22,580 bases of DNA from NCBI GenBank assembly GCA_017428285.1, contig JAFRRE010000170.1:1-22580 (forward strand), in the 5' to 3' direction. The stretch's first letter is position 1. Each line of letters starts with the position of its first letter. Below, piece by piece: positions 18,701-22,580 of the stretch. The notes beneath the pieces were generated by a model, which had not been told where the DNA came from, ran no database searches, and worked only from the letters and a program-made list of their open reading frames with translations. Origin of the DNA: Bacteroidales bacterium. GTDB lineage: Bacteria > Bacteroidota > Bacteroidia > Bacteroidales > F082. The translations under genes were made by a program, and so were the position numbers.

Positions 18701-19116
18701 GTCCGGAGGAAGGCGGCGATGAACAATTGAATCTGGGTTACGAGAATCTCATGTCCACACAAGCCAACTACAACACCACTGAAAACCAGCGATACAACGT
18801 GACTGCTATCTGGAACGGTCGCGAGACCGAGCTCTCCAACACCATCTATCTCGGTCCGAGTGTAGGCATCGAGGAGACGGCTGCACAAGACAATGCCTTT
18901 GTAGCCTATCCCAACCCCGTCAGCGACCAACTCACCTTGCAAGGTGAAGGGCTACGACACGTCAGCCTCATTTCCATAACGGGAGCCACAGTCTTCGACA
19001 GTGACATTACTGACAACAGGATTATGATCGATATGGCAAGATTGCCGCAGGGATTGTATTTCTTGAGTGTCTTGACCAAGGATGGGGTGAGCGTTAAAAA
19101 GGTGGTAAAGAAGTAG
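15712..19116 (+). CDS. Secreted M6-family metalloprotease with FnIII-like repeats and T9SS C-terminal sorting domain
   Basis: This 1134-aa protein has a signal peptide (residues 1-23, 'QWAFA|AP'), then a ~110-residue pro-region, then an M6 (immune inhibitor A-like) catalytic domain. The zinc motif is H317-E-M-N-H321-x-x-G324-x-x-D327, with 'GPWDLMGG' about 25 residues later as the Met-turn-like segment. After about residue 540 come beta-rich modules: FnIII-like segments near 723-800 ('APNHLTATSDGQSIQLKWSI') and 805-1040, the latter split by a jelly-roll-like insert ('WGIKIEPNLLAHFAG', 'LWICVSTSG'). The last ~80 residues ('AYPNPVSDQLTLQGEG' to 'KDGVSVKKVVKK') form a type A T9SS sorting domain. 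It is probably exported through the outer membrane and anchored or released as a protein-degrading enzyme. A strong terminator follows. Confidence 0.93.
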   Translation: MKRTSLLFLLALVLGAFQWAFAAPLKNIPVRLTQPDGQVIECFASGDEFYNYVHDANGFTFAKDKDGYYCYAIHDSKGEVVASTYRVNSVDPAKVGLQPYVKISEKAYQQRRHEREQHIKPIKRPKDRELNHGIYNNLVVFIRFAGDTYHSTHFSTVDSMFNASNYESISLRNYFHHASYNQLDIRSYCYPEPDGETILSYEDIYPKEYYMPFDPVTNPLGYQDGETAEREFSLLERAIYYVADQVPDTLDLDYNDDGMVDNVVFVIKGQPGEWASLLWPHRWCIYDRYVPLNGLQVYDFNFQLEIGGYFNVSTLCHEMNHSLGAPDLYHYSDGPDPIGPWDLMGGTTEPPQQMSTYMKYKYGHWVDEIPVINPETDAFGTYELESVSWEGGRRNGYMIPLTNDQYFFVEYRDKNNIFESQIPASGMLIYLIDTRFDGNAGWNGNDYLDEVYLFRPGGTPNAVGDLDHAYFSEESGRTSFNTGTDPHPFIHNQPYQFYDPGFEITNISRTGDRMTFDILPSPEGEGGGPLIENFNVHVNSIDHQLEFSWNAMPYADYYKLFCDGSGISQGITDTTFVFPYTEADNGYHDYSLMYVTGGMMHIYHAETHAWAILGNYETIHLSLSCESPYGTKGGELEVSFDHPQMPTQYFTIYEGSLKDAELYVPANTEVTFRWNPGFDPDSEGIHLMAKHFNENGEGTIFDLDRPQAGVVATYTVADSSLGLIAPNHLTATSDGQSIQLKWSIPTENHSFDIYRDGRKIASQENYGYLDDKFMRSGTHNYHVETTIGDNSSWNPDNLAYATAMNYYCEPPQNLEGTYNDGHVELSWEAPESIGQGMLAYDDNHFIEQVSKNKWGIKIEPNLLAHFAGHPLTHIEMFDCSSGHYTFTIFNGETPNNSTPLYEQGHDMEASYSFVKFALNEPVEFDPTLPLWICVSTSGVSKPIPCCNYVGESNSCQFRQGTTWKPAVEFGLHRSWLLRAYTSPIDGGSDFTYNVYWGPEEGGDEQLNLGYENLMSTQANYNTTENQRYNVTAIWNGRETELSNTIYLGPSVGIEETAAQDNAFVAYPNPVSDQLTLQGEGLRHVSLISITGATVFDSDITDNRIMIDMARLPQGLYFLSVLTKDGVSVKKVVKK

Positions 19117-19144
19117 ATTAGAATTCAGAGTTCAGAGTTTAGAT

Positions 19145-19179
19145 TTAGGGCTGACCTGTTCGGTCGGCCCTAATTTTTT
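19145..19179 (+). terminator. Intrinsic terminator of the M6 protease gene
   Basis: TTAGGGCTGACC (19145-19156) pairs with GGTCGGCCCTAA (19162-19173) through one G-U pair, with a 5-nt loop and a T6 tract. It marks the boundary between ordinary chromosome and the accessory array. Confidence 0.92.
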
Positions 19180-19186
19180 GTGTTGC

Positions 19187-19355
19187 CTATGCTGGAGTCA
19201 TGTCATGCCTGTGGGGGGAGCCAGCAGCTTGTCATCCGTCTTATTATGAAAACCCGACATTGCATATCGGGGTGTGTTAGGATCGTCCTTTGACTACGTC
19301 GAATCTTCGATTTCAGGACTCTGATGCACTCATTCTCACGAAACGACAATGCCTG
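19187..19355. other. Non-coding stretch, possible remnant of a preceding array tail
   Basis: No credible gene. The segment 19190-19240 contains GTCATGTCATGCC and CCAGCAGC, words that recur in the tails after modules 1-3 (near 20320, 21535 and 22480). I infer the end of a degraded earlier module. The rest (19241-19355) shows nothing I recognise. Confidence 0.4.
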
Positions 19356-19534
19356 CGCCCCTTACCGTCATCGCGGGCCCAGACCCGCGATCTACTACAC
19401 CGCCAGAGGACTACACTCTTGTCGTCGCTTCGCGTCATCGCGAGGCCTCATTCCGTGAAAACGGAAGAAGCGATCCATTTATGATAGATTTATGTAAGAT
19501 TTATTTCCAAAAAAAATTCATTTCCAGTCACTTA
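19356..19534. repeat. Upstream repeat block A (shared with 20568-20729)
   Basis: It aligns closely with 20568-20729. It contains the hairpin ATCGCGGG-cccaga-CCCGCGAT (19370-19391) and the word CGCTTCGCGTCATCGCGAGG, of the dispersed 'GTCATCGCGAGG...GAAGCAATCC' type seen in many bacterial genomes. Copy A has a small extra hairpin TTCCGT-gaaa-ACGGAA (19451-19466) where copy B reads through. An A-rich stretch leads into the promoter block. Confidence 0.75.
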
Positions 19535-19609
19535 CCCGACAGCAAACGACTACTGTCGACTACAAACGTTTGTTCAACGGCTTAGTCTTGACAAGGTTTG
19601 CATCTTTGC
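19535..19609 (+). promoter_or_regulatory. Array operator/promoter block, copy 1
   Basis: It is nearly identical to 20730-20804 and similar to 21621-21705. It contains CGACAG-N10-CTGTCG, the palindrome ACAAACGTTTGT (19562-19573), a conserved CTTGACAA and a -7-like CATCTTTG (19601-19608; one base from TAnnTTTG). The position, 20-odd nt before the ORF, and the repeated CGACnnCAAACG words suggest a promoter under a shared DNA-binding regulator. Confidence 0.65.
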
Positions 19610-19631
19610 AGCGACAAACATTTAAACCTAA

Positions 19632-20138
19632 ATTAGGGAAACACCAGAATACATTGAAGGCATCCCAACAGAGAAGAAGAAAAGCCATGAAAGGCGTAAT
19701 TTGATCGAACAATATTATGAGCTGCTATGGAAAGCATTGCAACGGGAAAATGGAACAAATGGCATTTTTAACCCATTTTTGGGCGTTACTGTCATTATTA
19801 AAAAGGGTGAAAGCGACAAGAAGACAATCAATCGTGCTTCTGCCGACTGGAAATCGACTTATGCCGTAAAACACCTTAAACAAGTTATCACCCTTGCTTG
19901 CGGAAAAGAAGACGCACCTGTTTATATGGAAGCCAAGACAGGAACGCAAAAGAAAAACGGATACAAGAATATGGCCATCCTATATCACGAATTTGTACAT
20001 CCCGAGTTGAAGTATTTGAACTTTATGGTAAAACTTACAATTGGGATCAAAAGCGACGGGAAGCATGTACAATATTGCGTGAACAAGATAGAGACACAAA
20101 ACAAAAAACCAATCGTATCCAGCGATTACCCTACTTGA
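19632..20138 (+). CDS. Array ORF 1: putative BECR/phage-polyvalent-type nuclease-like protein, apparent ATT start
   Basis: Paralogue of ORF 3: 'WKSTYAVKHL' matches 'WQTTYAVLKL' and 'FMVKLTIGIKSDGKHVQYCV' matches 'FTIELTIGKKKNGKHVQYSL'. The first usual start is TTG 19701, but similarity to ORF 3 continues upstream ('GIPTEKKKSHERRN' against 'KIPTNPNKEFRSERR'). The frame is open back to ATT 19632, right after a stop, and exactly where the siblings have ATG (22 nt after CTTTGC, against 18-20). With ATT the product is 168 aa, against 172 for ORF 3. Either ATT is used as a rare start, or the start was mutated and the gene is weakened or dead. No signal peptide. The fold assignment is tentative, from the pattern of helix plus beta strands seen in domains of phage polyvalent proteins. 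Confidence 0.6.
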   Translation: MRETPEYIEGIPTEKKKSHERRNLIEQYYELLWKALQRENGTNGIFNPFLGVTVIIKKGESDKKTINRASADWKSTYAVKHLKQVITLACGKEDAPVYMEAKTGTQKKNGYKNMAILYHEFVHPELKYLNFMVKLTIGIKSDGKHVQYCVNKIETQNKKPIVSSDYPT

Positions 20139-20164
20139 AGGGAACACATACGATTGGTTTTCCG
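20098..20164 (-). ncRNA. Predicted small structured RNA 1, convergent with ORF 1
   Basis: From the minus promoter at 20169-20198, transcription would cross a perfect 14-bp stem (20105-20118 with 20148-20161, AAAACCAATCGTAT arm). The loop can form an inner CCCT/AGGG pair. Transcription would stop at TTTTTTGTTTT (20108-20098 read leftwards). Length is about 65 nt. It overlaps the last ~40 nt of ORF 1. Predicted only. Confidence 0.5.
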
Positions 20165-20165
20165 C

Positions 20166-20308
20166 CTGCAAAATTACAACTTTTCCACAAACCCGCAAGG
20201 GGATGGAGAAAAATCTATTGCAATGAATTGTCGTTAATTGTTTGTTTTACACGAATTAGCACTAATGTACCTCGAATTGTCATTAATTGTTTTTGGGGTA
20301 TTGTATCA
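20166..20308. repeat. Shared 3' array element, copy 1
   Basis: This 143-nt element starts at CTGCAAAATTACAAC. Its first 43 nt are identical to copy 3 (22321) and nearly so to copy 2 (21380). The right half contains three diverged direct repeats of CGAATTGTCATTAATTGTTT/CGAATTAGCACTAATGT. It is more diverged from the other two in that half. Confidence 0.85.
20169..20198 (-). promoter_or_regulatory. Minus-strand promoter of predicted sRNA 1
   Basis: The minus strand reads TTG (20198-20196), 19 nt, then TAATTTTG (20176-20169): an exact -33/-7 pair for Bacteroidetes, pointing into the hairpin at the ORF 1 end. Confidence 0.6.
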
Positions 20309-20567
20309 TGATGCGGATGACTCCGGCAGCCATGTCATGACTGCATGAGCTTGTGCGATAGAGGGCATCTGTGGCTGCGGACATTTATTTCTGTCCTTTT
20401 GTCTTGAAACAAAAGGACCAAAAATTCAAGGCCGACATCATAGGCCTACCGCACTTGGCGACCGCCCCTCCCCCATGTCGGCCGGGCCTGCGCGCCCAAC
20501 CCGGTCGAGATTTGGCGTTCCCACACACGGCACAAGGGAGGAAAACAGCACTAATGGACAACTCTCC
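20309..20567. other. Inter-module spacer with two hairpins, no gene
   Basis: The tail 20309-20381 shares CATGTCATG and GGGCATCTGTGGCTG words with the other module tails. Then comes a perfect hairpin GTCCTTTTGT-cttgaa-ACAAAAGGAC (20393-20418), part of a 'TTTTGTCTTGAAACAAAAG' word I recognise as dispersed in Bacteroidetes genomes. GGCCGACAT (20430-20438) pairs with ATGTCGGCC (20475-20483). The spacer is GC-rich compared with the ORFs. Confidence 0.6.
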
Positions 20568-20729
20568 CGCCCCTTGCCGTCATCGCGGGCACAGACCCGC
20601 GATCTCCTACACCGCAAGAGGGCAATCCCCTTGTCATCGCTTCGCGTCATCGCGAGGCACGAAGCAATCCATTTATGACAGTTTTATGTAAGATTAATTT
20701 CCAAAAAAAAATTCATCTCCAATCACTTA
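20568..20729. repeat. Upstream repeat block B (shared with 19356-19534)
   Basis: It has the same elements as block A: hairpin ATCGCGGG-cacaga-CCCGCGAT (20582-20603) and a complete dispersed word of type GTCATCGCGAGGC-ACGAAGCAATCC (20647-20670), then an A-rich run. Module 3 lacks this block. Confidence 0.75.
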
Positions 20730-20804
20730 CCCGACAGCAAACGACTACTGTCGACTACAAACGTTTGTTCAACGGATAGATCTTGACAAACAATGCATCT
20801 TTGC
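20730..20804 (+). promoter_or_regulatory. Array operator/promoter block, copy 2
   Basis: Near-identical to 19535-19609, including CGACAG-N10-CTGTCG, ACAAACGTTTGT, CTTGACAA and CATCTTTG. The ORF 2 start lies 18 nt downstream. Confidence 0.65.
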
Positions 20805-20822
20805 GACATAATTACAAAAACA

Positions 20823-21296
20823 ATGAAAATGGATGAGTTACAACAAGGAGCCTTTGGGCCCATCTACACCCAATTCGAGAGCAAACCGAAAGAAGCCATG
20901 ATCCACCTATGCAATGTAAAAAATGGAGAATGTCCAAAAGCCTTCTATCGTGAAGATGTCGGATTTGTTGATTTCGTTTGGGGAAAGCCAAACGACAAAG
21001 CCACAGGTAAGGGTGGCTTCGGGCTATCGCACATTCTTACAGACCACGGTGTCGAAATCAAGGATTTCAATATCGACCCAATCGATTTCATCCTGATGAT
21101 TATGAATTTCGGCAAGCTTAACACAGAAGGAAAGAAAAACAGGATTTACCTTGAAGGCAAAGAATTTAGGCTGATTGTCACCACAGAATGGTATGGAAAG
21201 TCGAAACAGCTGCTACTTACAGCATTCGACCTACGCCCCATATCAAGAAAAAATCCGAAGCGGGCAAAAGAAATGAAAAAAGCCCCTAAAAGATAG
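20823..21296 (+). CDS. Array ORF 2: stand-alone PBECR-type (BECR-fold) putative endoribonuclease
   Basis: This 157-aa cytoplasmic protein has no signal peptide. The N-terminal part has 'KAFYREDVGFVDFVWGKP', and the core has 'GKGGFGLSHILTDHGVEI', then strands 'NRIYLEGKEFRLIVTTEWYG' and 'LLLTAFDL'. The order (G-x-GL-x-HI-x-x-x-H helix, then a beta sheet) matches phage-type barnase/EndoU/colicin E5-D/RelE-like nuclease domains (PBECR2 type) found at the ends of MuF and polyvalent phage proteins. The His pair in 'SHILTDH' would be catalytic by analogy. Here the domain stands alone. The C-terminal tail is Lys/Arg-rich. ATG 20823 is preferred to 20793, which lies inside the promoter; 20829 is also possible. 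Function as a toxin is inferred. Confidence 0.75.
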   Translation: MKMDELQQGAFGPIYTQFESKPKEAMIHLCNVKNGECPKAFYREDVGFVDFVWGKPNDKATGKGGFGLSHILTDHGVEIKDFNIDPIDFILMIMNFGKLNTEGKKNRIYLEGKEFRLIVTTEWYGKSKQLLLTAFDLRPISRKNPKRAKEMKKAPKR

Positions 21297-21378
21297 GAGC
21301 TTTTATTCTTTGTCGTTATCTCCGCAAGGATACTCGTAGGATCGATTTTACGGCCAGCCCAGTTTACCGGCCAACGAC
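21275..21378 (-). ncRNA. Predicted small structured RNA 2, convergent with ORF 2
   Basis: Starting below the minus promoter at 21383-21412, the RNA would begin in TGTCGTT (21379-21373 read leftwards), which pairs with AACGACA ending at 21311. Inside is a GGCC/GGCC hairpin (21352-21372 region). It ends at the bidirectional terminator at 21279-21303. Length about 100 nt; about 22 nt overlap the ORF 2 end. Predicted only. Confidence 0.45.
21279..21303. terminator. Bidirectional intrinsic terminator at the ORF 2 end
   Basis: AAAGCCCCT (21279-21287) pairs with AGGAGCTTT (21295-21303) with one G-U or mismatch pair and a 7-nt loop containing the end of ORF 2. TTTTATTCTTT follows on +. On the minus strand the stem is followed by a TTTTTT tract (21281-21276). 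Confidence 0.75.
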
Positions 21379-21379
21379 A

Positions 21380-21522
21380 CTGCAAAATTACAACTTTTCC
21401 ATAAACCCGCAAGGAGATGGAGAAAATTCTATTACACCGAATTGTCATTGGTTGTTTGTTTTACACGAATTACCATTAATGTACCACGAATTGTCATTAA
21501 TTGTTTTGGGGATATTACATCA
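21380..21522. repeat. Shared 3' array element, copy 2
   Basis: 143 nt, starting CTGCAAAATTACAAC as in copies 1 and 3 and ending near GATATTACATCA. It holds the same three diverged direct repeats around CGAATTGTCATT. Confidence 0.85.
21383..21412 (-). promoter_or_regulatory. Minus-strand promoter of predicted sRNA 2
   Basis: TTG (21412-21410), 19 nt, TAATTTTG (21390-21383) on the minus strand; identical boxes and spacing to the other two copies. Confidence 0.6.
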
Positions 21523-21620
21523 GGATGCGGATGGCACCAGCAGACATGTCATGCCGACGTTTGCCTGCGCGCTGGTGGGCATCTATGGCTGGGGCATAAG
21601 AACACAATATCAACACTATA
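21523..21620. other. Inter-module tail 2
   Basis: Aligns in part with the tails after modules 1 and 3 (CCAGCAGACATGTCATGCC, GGGCATCTATGGCTG). No gene or promoter seen. Unlike tail 1 it leads directly into the operator block without the upstream repeat block. Confidence 0.5.
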
Positions 21621-21705
21621 CCCGACTACAAACGACAACAAACGACTAGTGTCGACTACAAACGTTTAATCAACGGCTTAGTCTTGACAATTACTTTTTC
21701 TTTGC
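21621..21705 (+). promoter_or_regulatory. Array operator/promoter block, copy 3
   Basis: It has the same CTTGACAA and CTTTGCGA landmarks as copies 1 and 2. It carries a 10-nt longer operator with three CGACnnCAAACG-like words and a degenerate palindrome (ACAAACGTTTAA). The -7-like region reads TTTTCTTTG. ORF 3 starts 20 nt downstream. Confidence 0.6.
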
Positions 21706-21725
21706 GATATCAAAACAATAAAAAA

Positions 21726-22244
21726 ATGGAACAAGTAAAACAAATAGCCTTACCCGAATTCATCGTGACCAATCTCCAAAAAACAAAACAAATATTCAAG
21801 ATTCCGACCAACCCGAACAAAGAATTCAGAAGCGAAAGGAGAATTGTAATCAGAGAGGCTTACAAGCTATTGCTATCAAAGCTAAATGGAAAGAACTATA
21901 TCAAGAATGATTTCCTGAACGAGGATGTTTACATTATCTGGAAAGAAAGTTTTCAGAAAGCCTCAAACAACGCCACCCGTTATTGGCAAACCACCTACGC
22001 TGTGCTTAAATTACCCGAAATCATCAAACACGCCAAACCATTTGACGAAAAATATAGATTCACAGATATTAAAGAAGGCTTTCAAACCAAAAACCGATAT
22101 GTTGAATTAATTAAACTGAGATACACCTTTAATAGCCAGAAACTGGCTTACATGAATTTTACCATCGAGCTGACAATCGGAAAGAAAAAGAATGGGAAAC
22201 ACGTTCAGTACAGCTTAGAGCACATAAAAAAAGCGTGTAGTTAA
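21726..22244 (+). CDS. Array ORF 3: paralogue of ORF 1, putative BECR/phage-polyvalent-type nuclease-like protein
   Basis: This 172-aa, Lys-rich cytoplasmic protein has low-GC codon use, unlike the chromosomal genes to the left. It shares the ORF 1 core: 'EAYKLLLSKL' helix, 'WQTTYAVLKLPEIIKHA', and the paired strands 'YMNFTIELTIGKKKNGKHVQ'. The C-terminal helix-strand pattern also loosely resembles ORF 2 ('YLEGKEFRLIVTTEWYGKSK'), which supports a common fold, but I cannot place catalytic residues with confidence. ATG 21726 is preferred to an in-frame ATG at 21684 that lies inside the operator block. The last 13 nt lie in the first hairpin unit of predicted sRNA 3. Confidence 0.75.
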   Translation: MEQVKQIALPEFIVTNLQKTKQIFKIPTNPNKEFRSERRIVIREAYKLLLSKLNGKNYIKNDFLNEDVYIIWKESFQKASNNATRYWQTTYAVLKLPEIIKHAKPFDEKYRFTDIKEGFQTKNRYVELIKLRYTFNSQKLAYMNFTIELTIGKKKNGKHVQYSLEHIKKACS

Positions 22245-22318
22245 TCCATGCCGAAGCCGATCTACACGTTTTATGATGAAAGCGCAGTTAATCCATGCAA
22301 AAGCCGATCTGCGTTTCA
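22226..22318 (-). ncRNA. Predicted small RNA 3 with two tandem hairpin units, convergent with ORF 3
   Basis: Two units, at 22281-22316 and 22232-22271, share a 21-nt loop (22288-22308 and 22241-22261) with 19 of 21 bases equal. Their closing stems differ but still pair: CGCAG/CTGCG in one and CGTGTAG/CTACACG in the other. Loop tips differ as TTTT or TTCG closed by the same GC pairs (minus strand). A TTTTTTT tract at 22232-22226 ends the second unit on the minus strand. Predicted length about 90 nt. Predicted only. Confidence 0.6.
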
Positions 22319-22320
22319 CG

Positions 22321-22462
22321 CTGCAAAATTACAACTTTTCCACAAACCCGCAAGGGGATGGAGGAAATTCTATTACACCGAATTGTCATTAATTGTTTGT
22401 TTTACACGAATTACCGTTAATGTACCACGAATTGTCATTAATTGTTTGGGGATATTACATCA
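22321..22462. repeat. Shared 3' array element, copy 3
   Basis: 142 nt, starting CTGCAAAATTACAAC. The direct repeats begin at 22379, 22407 and 22428. Confidence 0.85.
22324..22353 (-). promoter_or_regulatory. Minus-strand promoter of predicted sRNA 3
   Basis: TTG (22353-22351), 19 nt, TAATTTTG (22331-22324) on the minus strand, pointing into the two-unit hairpin. Confidence 0.6.
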
Positions 22463-22580
22463 GGGTAGGATGGTTCCAGCAGCCATGTCATGCCAGCCTT
22501 TCTGCCCATGTCATCCCTGCGTTGGCATGTGGGGAGCATGGGATCTATGGGCAGAAAGTCAGTAGAGGTCTATGGCTGCG
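22463..22580. other. Inter-module tail 3, runs off the window
   Basis: Contains CCAGCAGCCATGTCATGCC and ends in TCTATGGCTGCG, as in tails 1 and 2. This suggests that the array continues to the right. No gene seen. Confidence 0.5.

Noticed and set aside
19290..19585. Small overlapping frames before ORF 1
   Set aside because: They fall in the repeat block and run into the operator; products are repeat translations.
19591..19609. TTGACA (19588-19593) as a sigma-70 -35 box for ORF 1
   Set aside because: The distance to the CTTTGC box is about 10 nt, too short for either a -35/-10 or a -33/-7 pair; it may be a regulator site instead.
20393..20418. Terminator for module 1
   Set aside because: The perfect hairpin has no T-tract after it on the + strand and belongs to a dispersed repeat word.
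20371..20691. 106-aa + frame in the module 1-2 spacer
   Set aside because: Composed of dispersed repeats and hairpins; low-complexity product with no protein-like pattern.
22379..22449. CRISPR-like direct repeats (CGAATTGTCATT words)
   Set aside because: Only three diverged words at uneven spacing (28 and 21 nt), with similar rather than unique spacers, and the same set recurs in every 3' element.
20166..22462. Integron-like cassette array with the 3' elements as attC sites
   Set aside because: The shared elements are ~143 bp and conserved along their length, not just at short core boxes; I found no RYYYAAC/GTTRRRY pairs bounding the hairpins and no integrase in the window.

Overview
The window reads as chromosome of an uncultured Bacteroidales-type bacterium. 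The support is direct: a secreted M6 metalloprotease ending in a type IX secretion (T9SS) sorting domain, Bacteroidetes -7 promoter boxes of the TAnnTTTG type, a DUF6427 membrane protein, a GH3/beta-lactamase-like fusion of the kind common in this phylum, and no clear Shine-Dalgarno sites. I cannot name the genus.

Region 1 (1-5091, + strand) is a lipid-acylation cluster: the 3' part of fakA, a DegV/FakB fatty-acid-binding partner, a 372-aa GNAT-like protein, plsX, an acyl carrier protein and a LolA-like periplasmic protein that overlaps the ACP stop by ATGA. FakAB makes acyl-phosphate from free fatty acids, and PlsX makes it from acyl-ACP (or runs in reverse), so the cluster joins fatty-acid salvage to phospholipid or acyl-product synthesis. 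Three of its intergenic gaps each hold a different inverted-repeat element. A bidirectional terminator closes it.

Region 2 (5091-14510, - strand) is a seven-gene convergent operon: ahcY, a GT4 glycosyltransferase, purD, DUF6427, rnhB, a TlpA-like thioredoxin and a GH3-NagZ/serine-hydrolase fusion. Gaps are 23 nt or less, with one ATGA overlap. A -7 box lies upstream of ahcY. Divergent from it (14647-19116, + strand) are an SPFH/prohibitin-like membrane protein and the T9SS-exported M6 protease. Between those two lies an 83-bp tandem duplication that ends in a hairpin repeat related to the one in the fakA-fakB gap.

Region 3 (19187-22580) is an accessory array and the most interesting part. 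Three modules follow one another. Each has (i) a shared operator/promoter block, (ii) one small AT-rich ORF of 157-172 aa, (iii) a short hairpin segment different in each module, and (iv) a shared ~143-bp 3' element. Middle ORF 2 looks like a stand-alone BECR-fold (barnase/EndoU/colicin E5-D/RelE) nuclease of the phage PBECR type; ORFs 1 and 3 are paralogues of each other and may share that fold. In all three copies the shared 3' element carries a perfect Bacteroidetes-type promoter (TTG-N19-TAATTTTG) on the minus strand. It points back into the variable hairpin, which ends in a U-tract inside the 3' end of the ORF. I infer three small structured RNAs, each convergent with a putative nuclease gene; the third contains two tandem hairpins with covarying stems. 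This resembles a serial array of toxin genes with RNA antitoxins in an unfamiliar layout, but function is inference only. The array appears to continue past the right edge.
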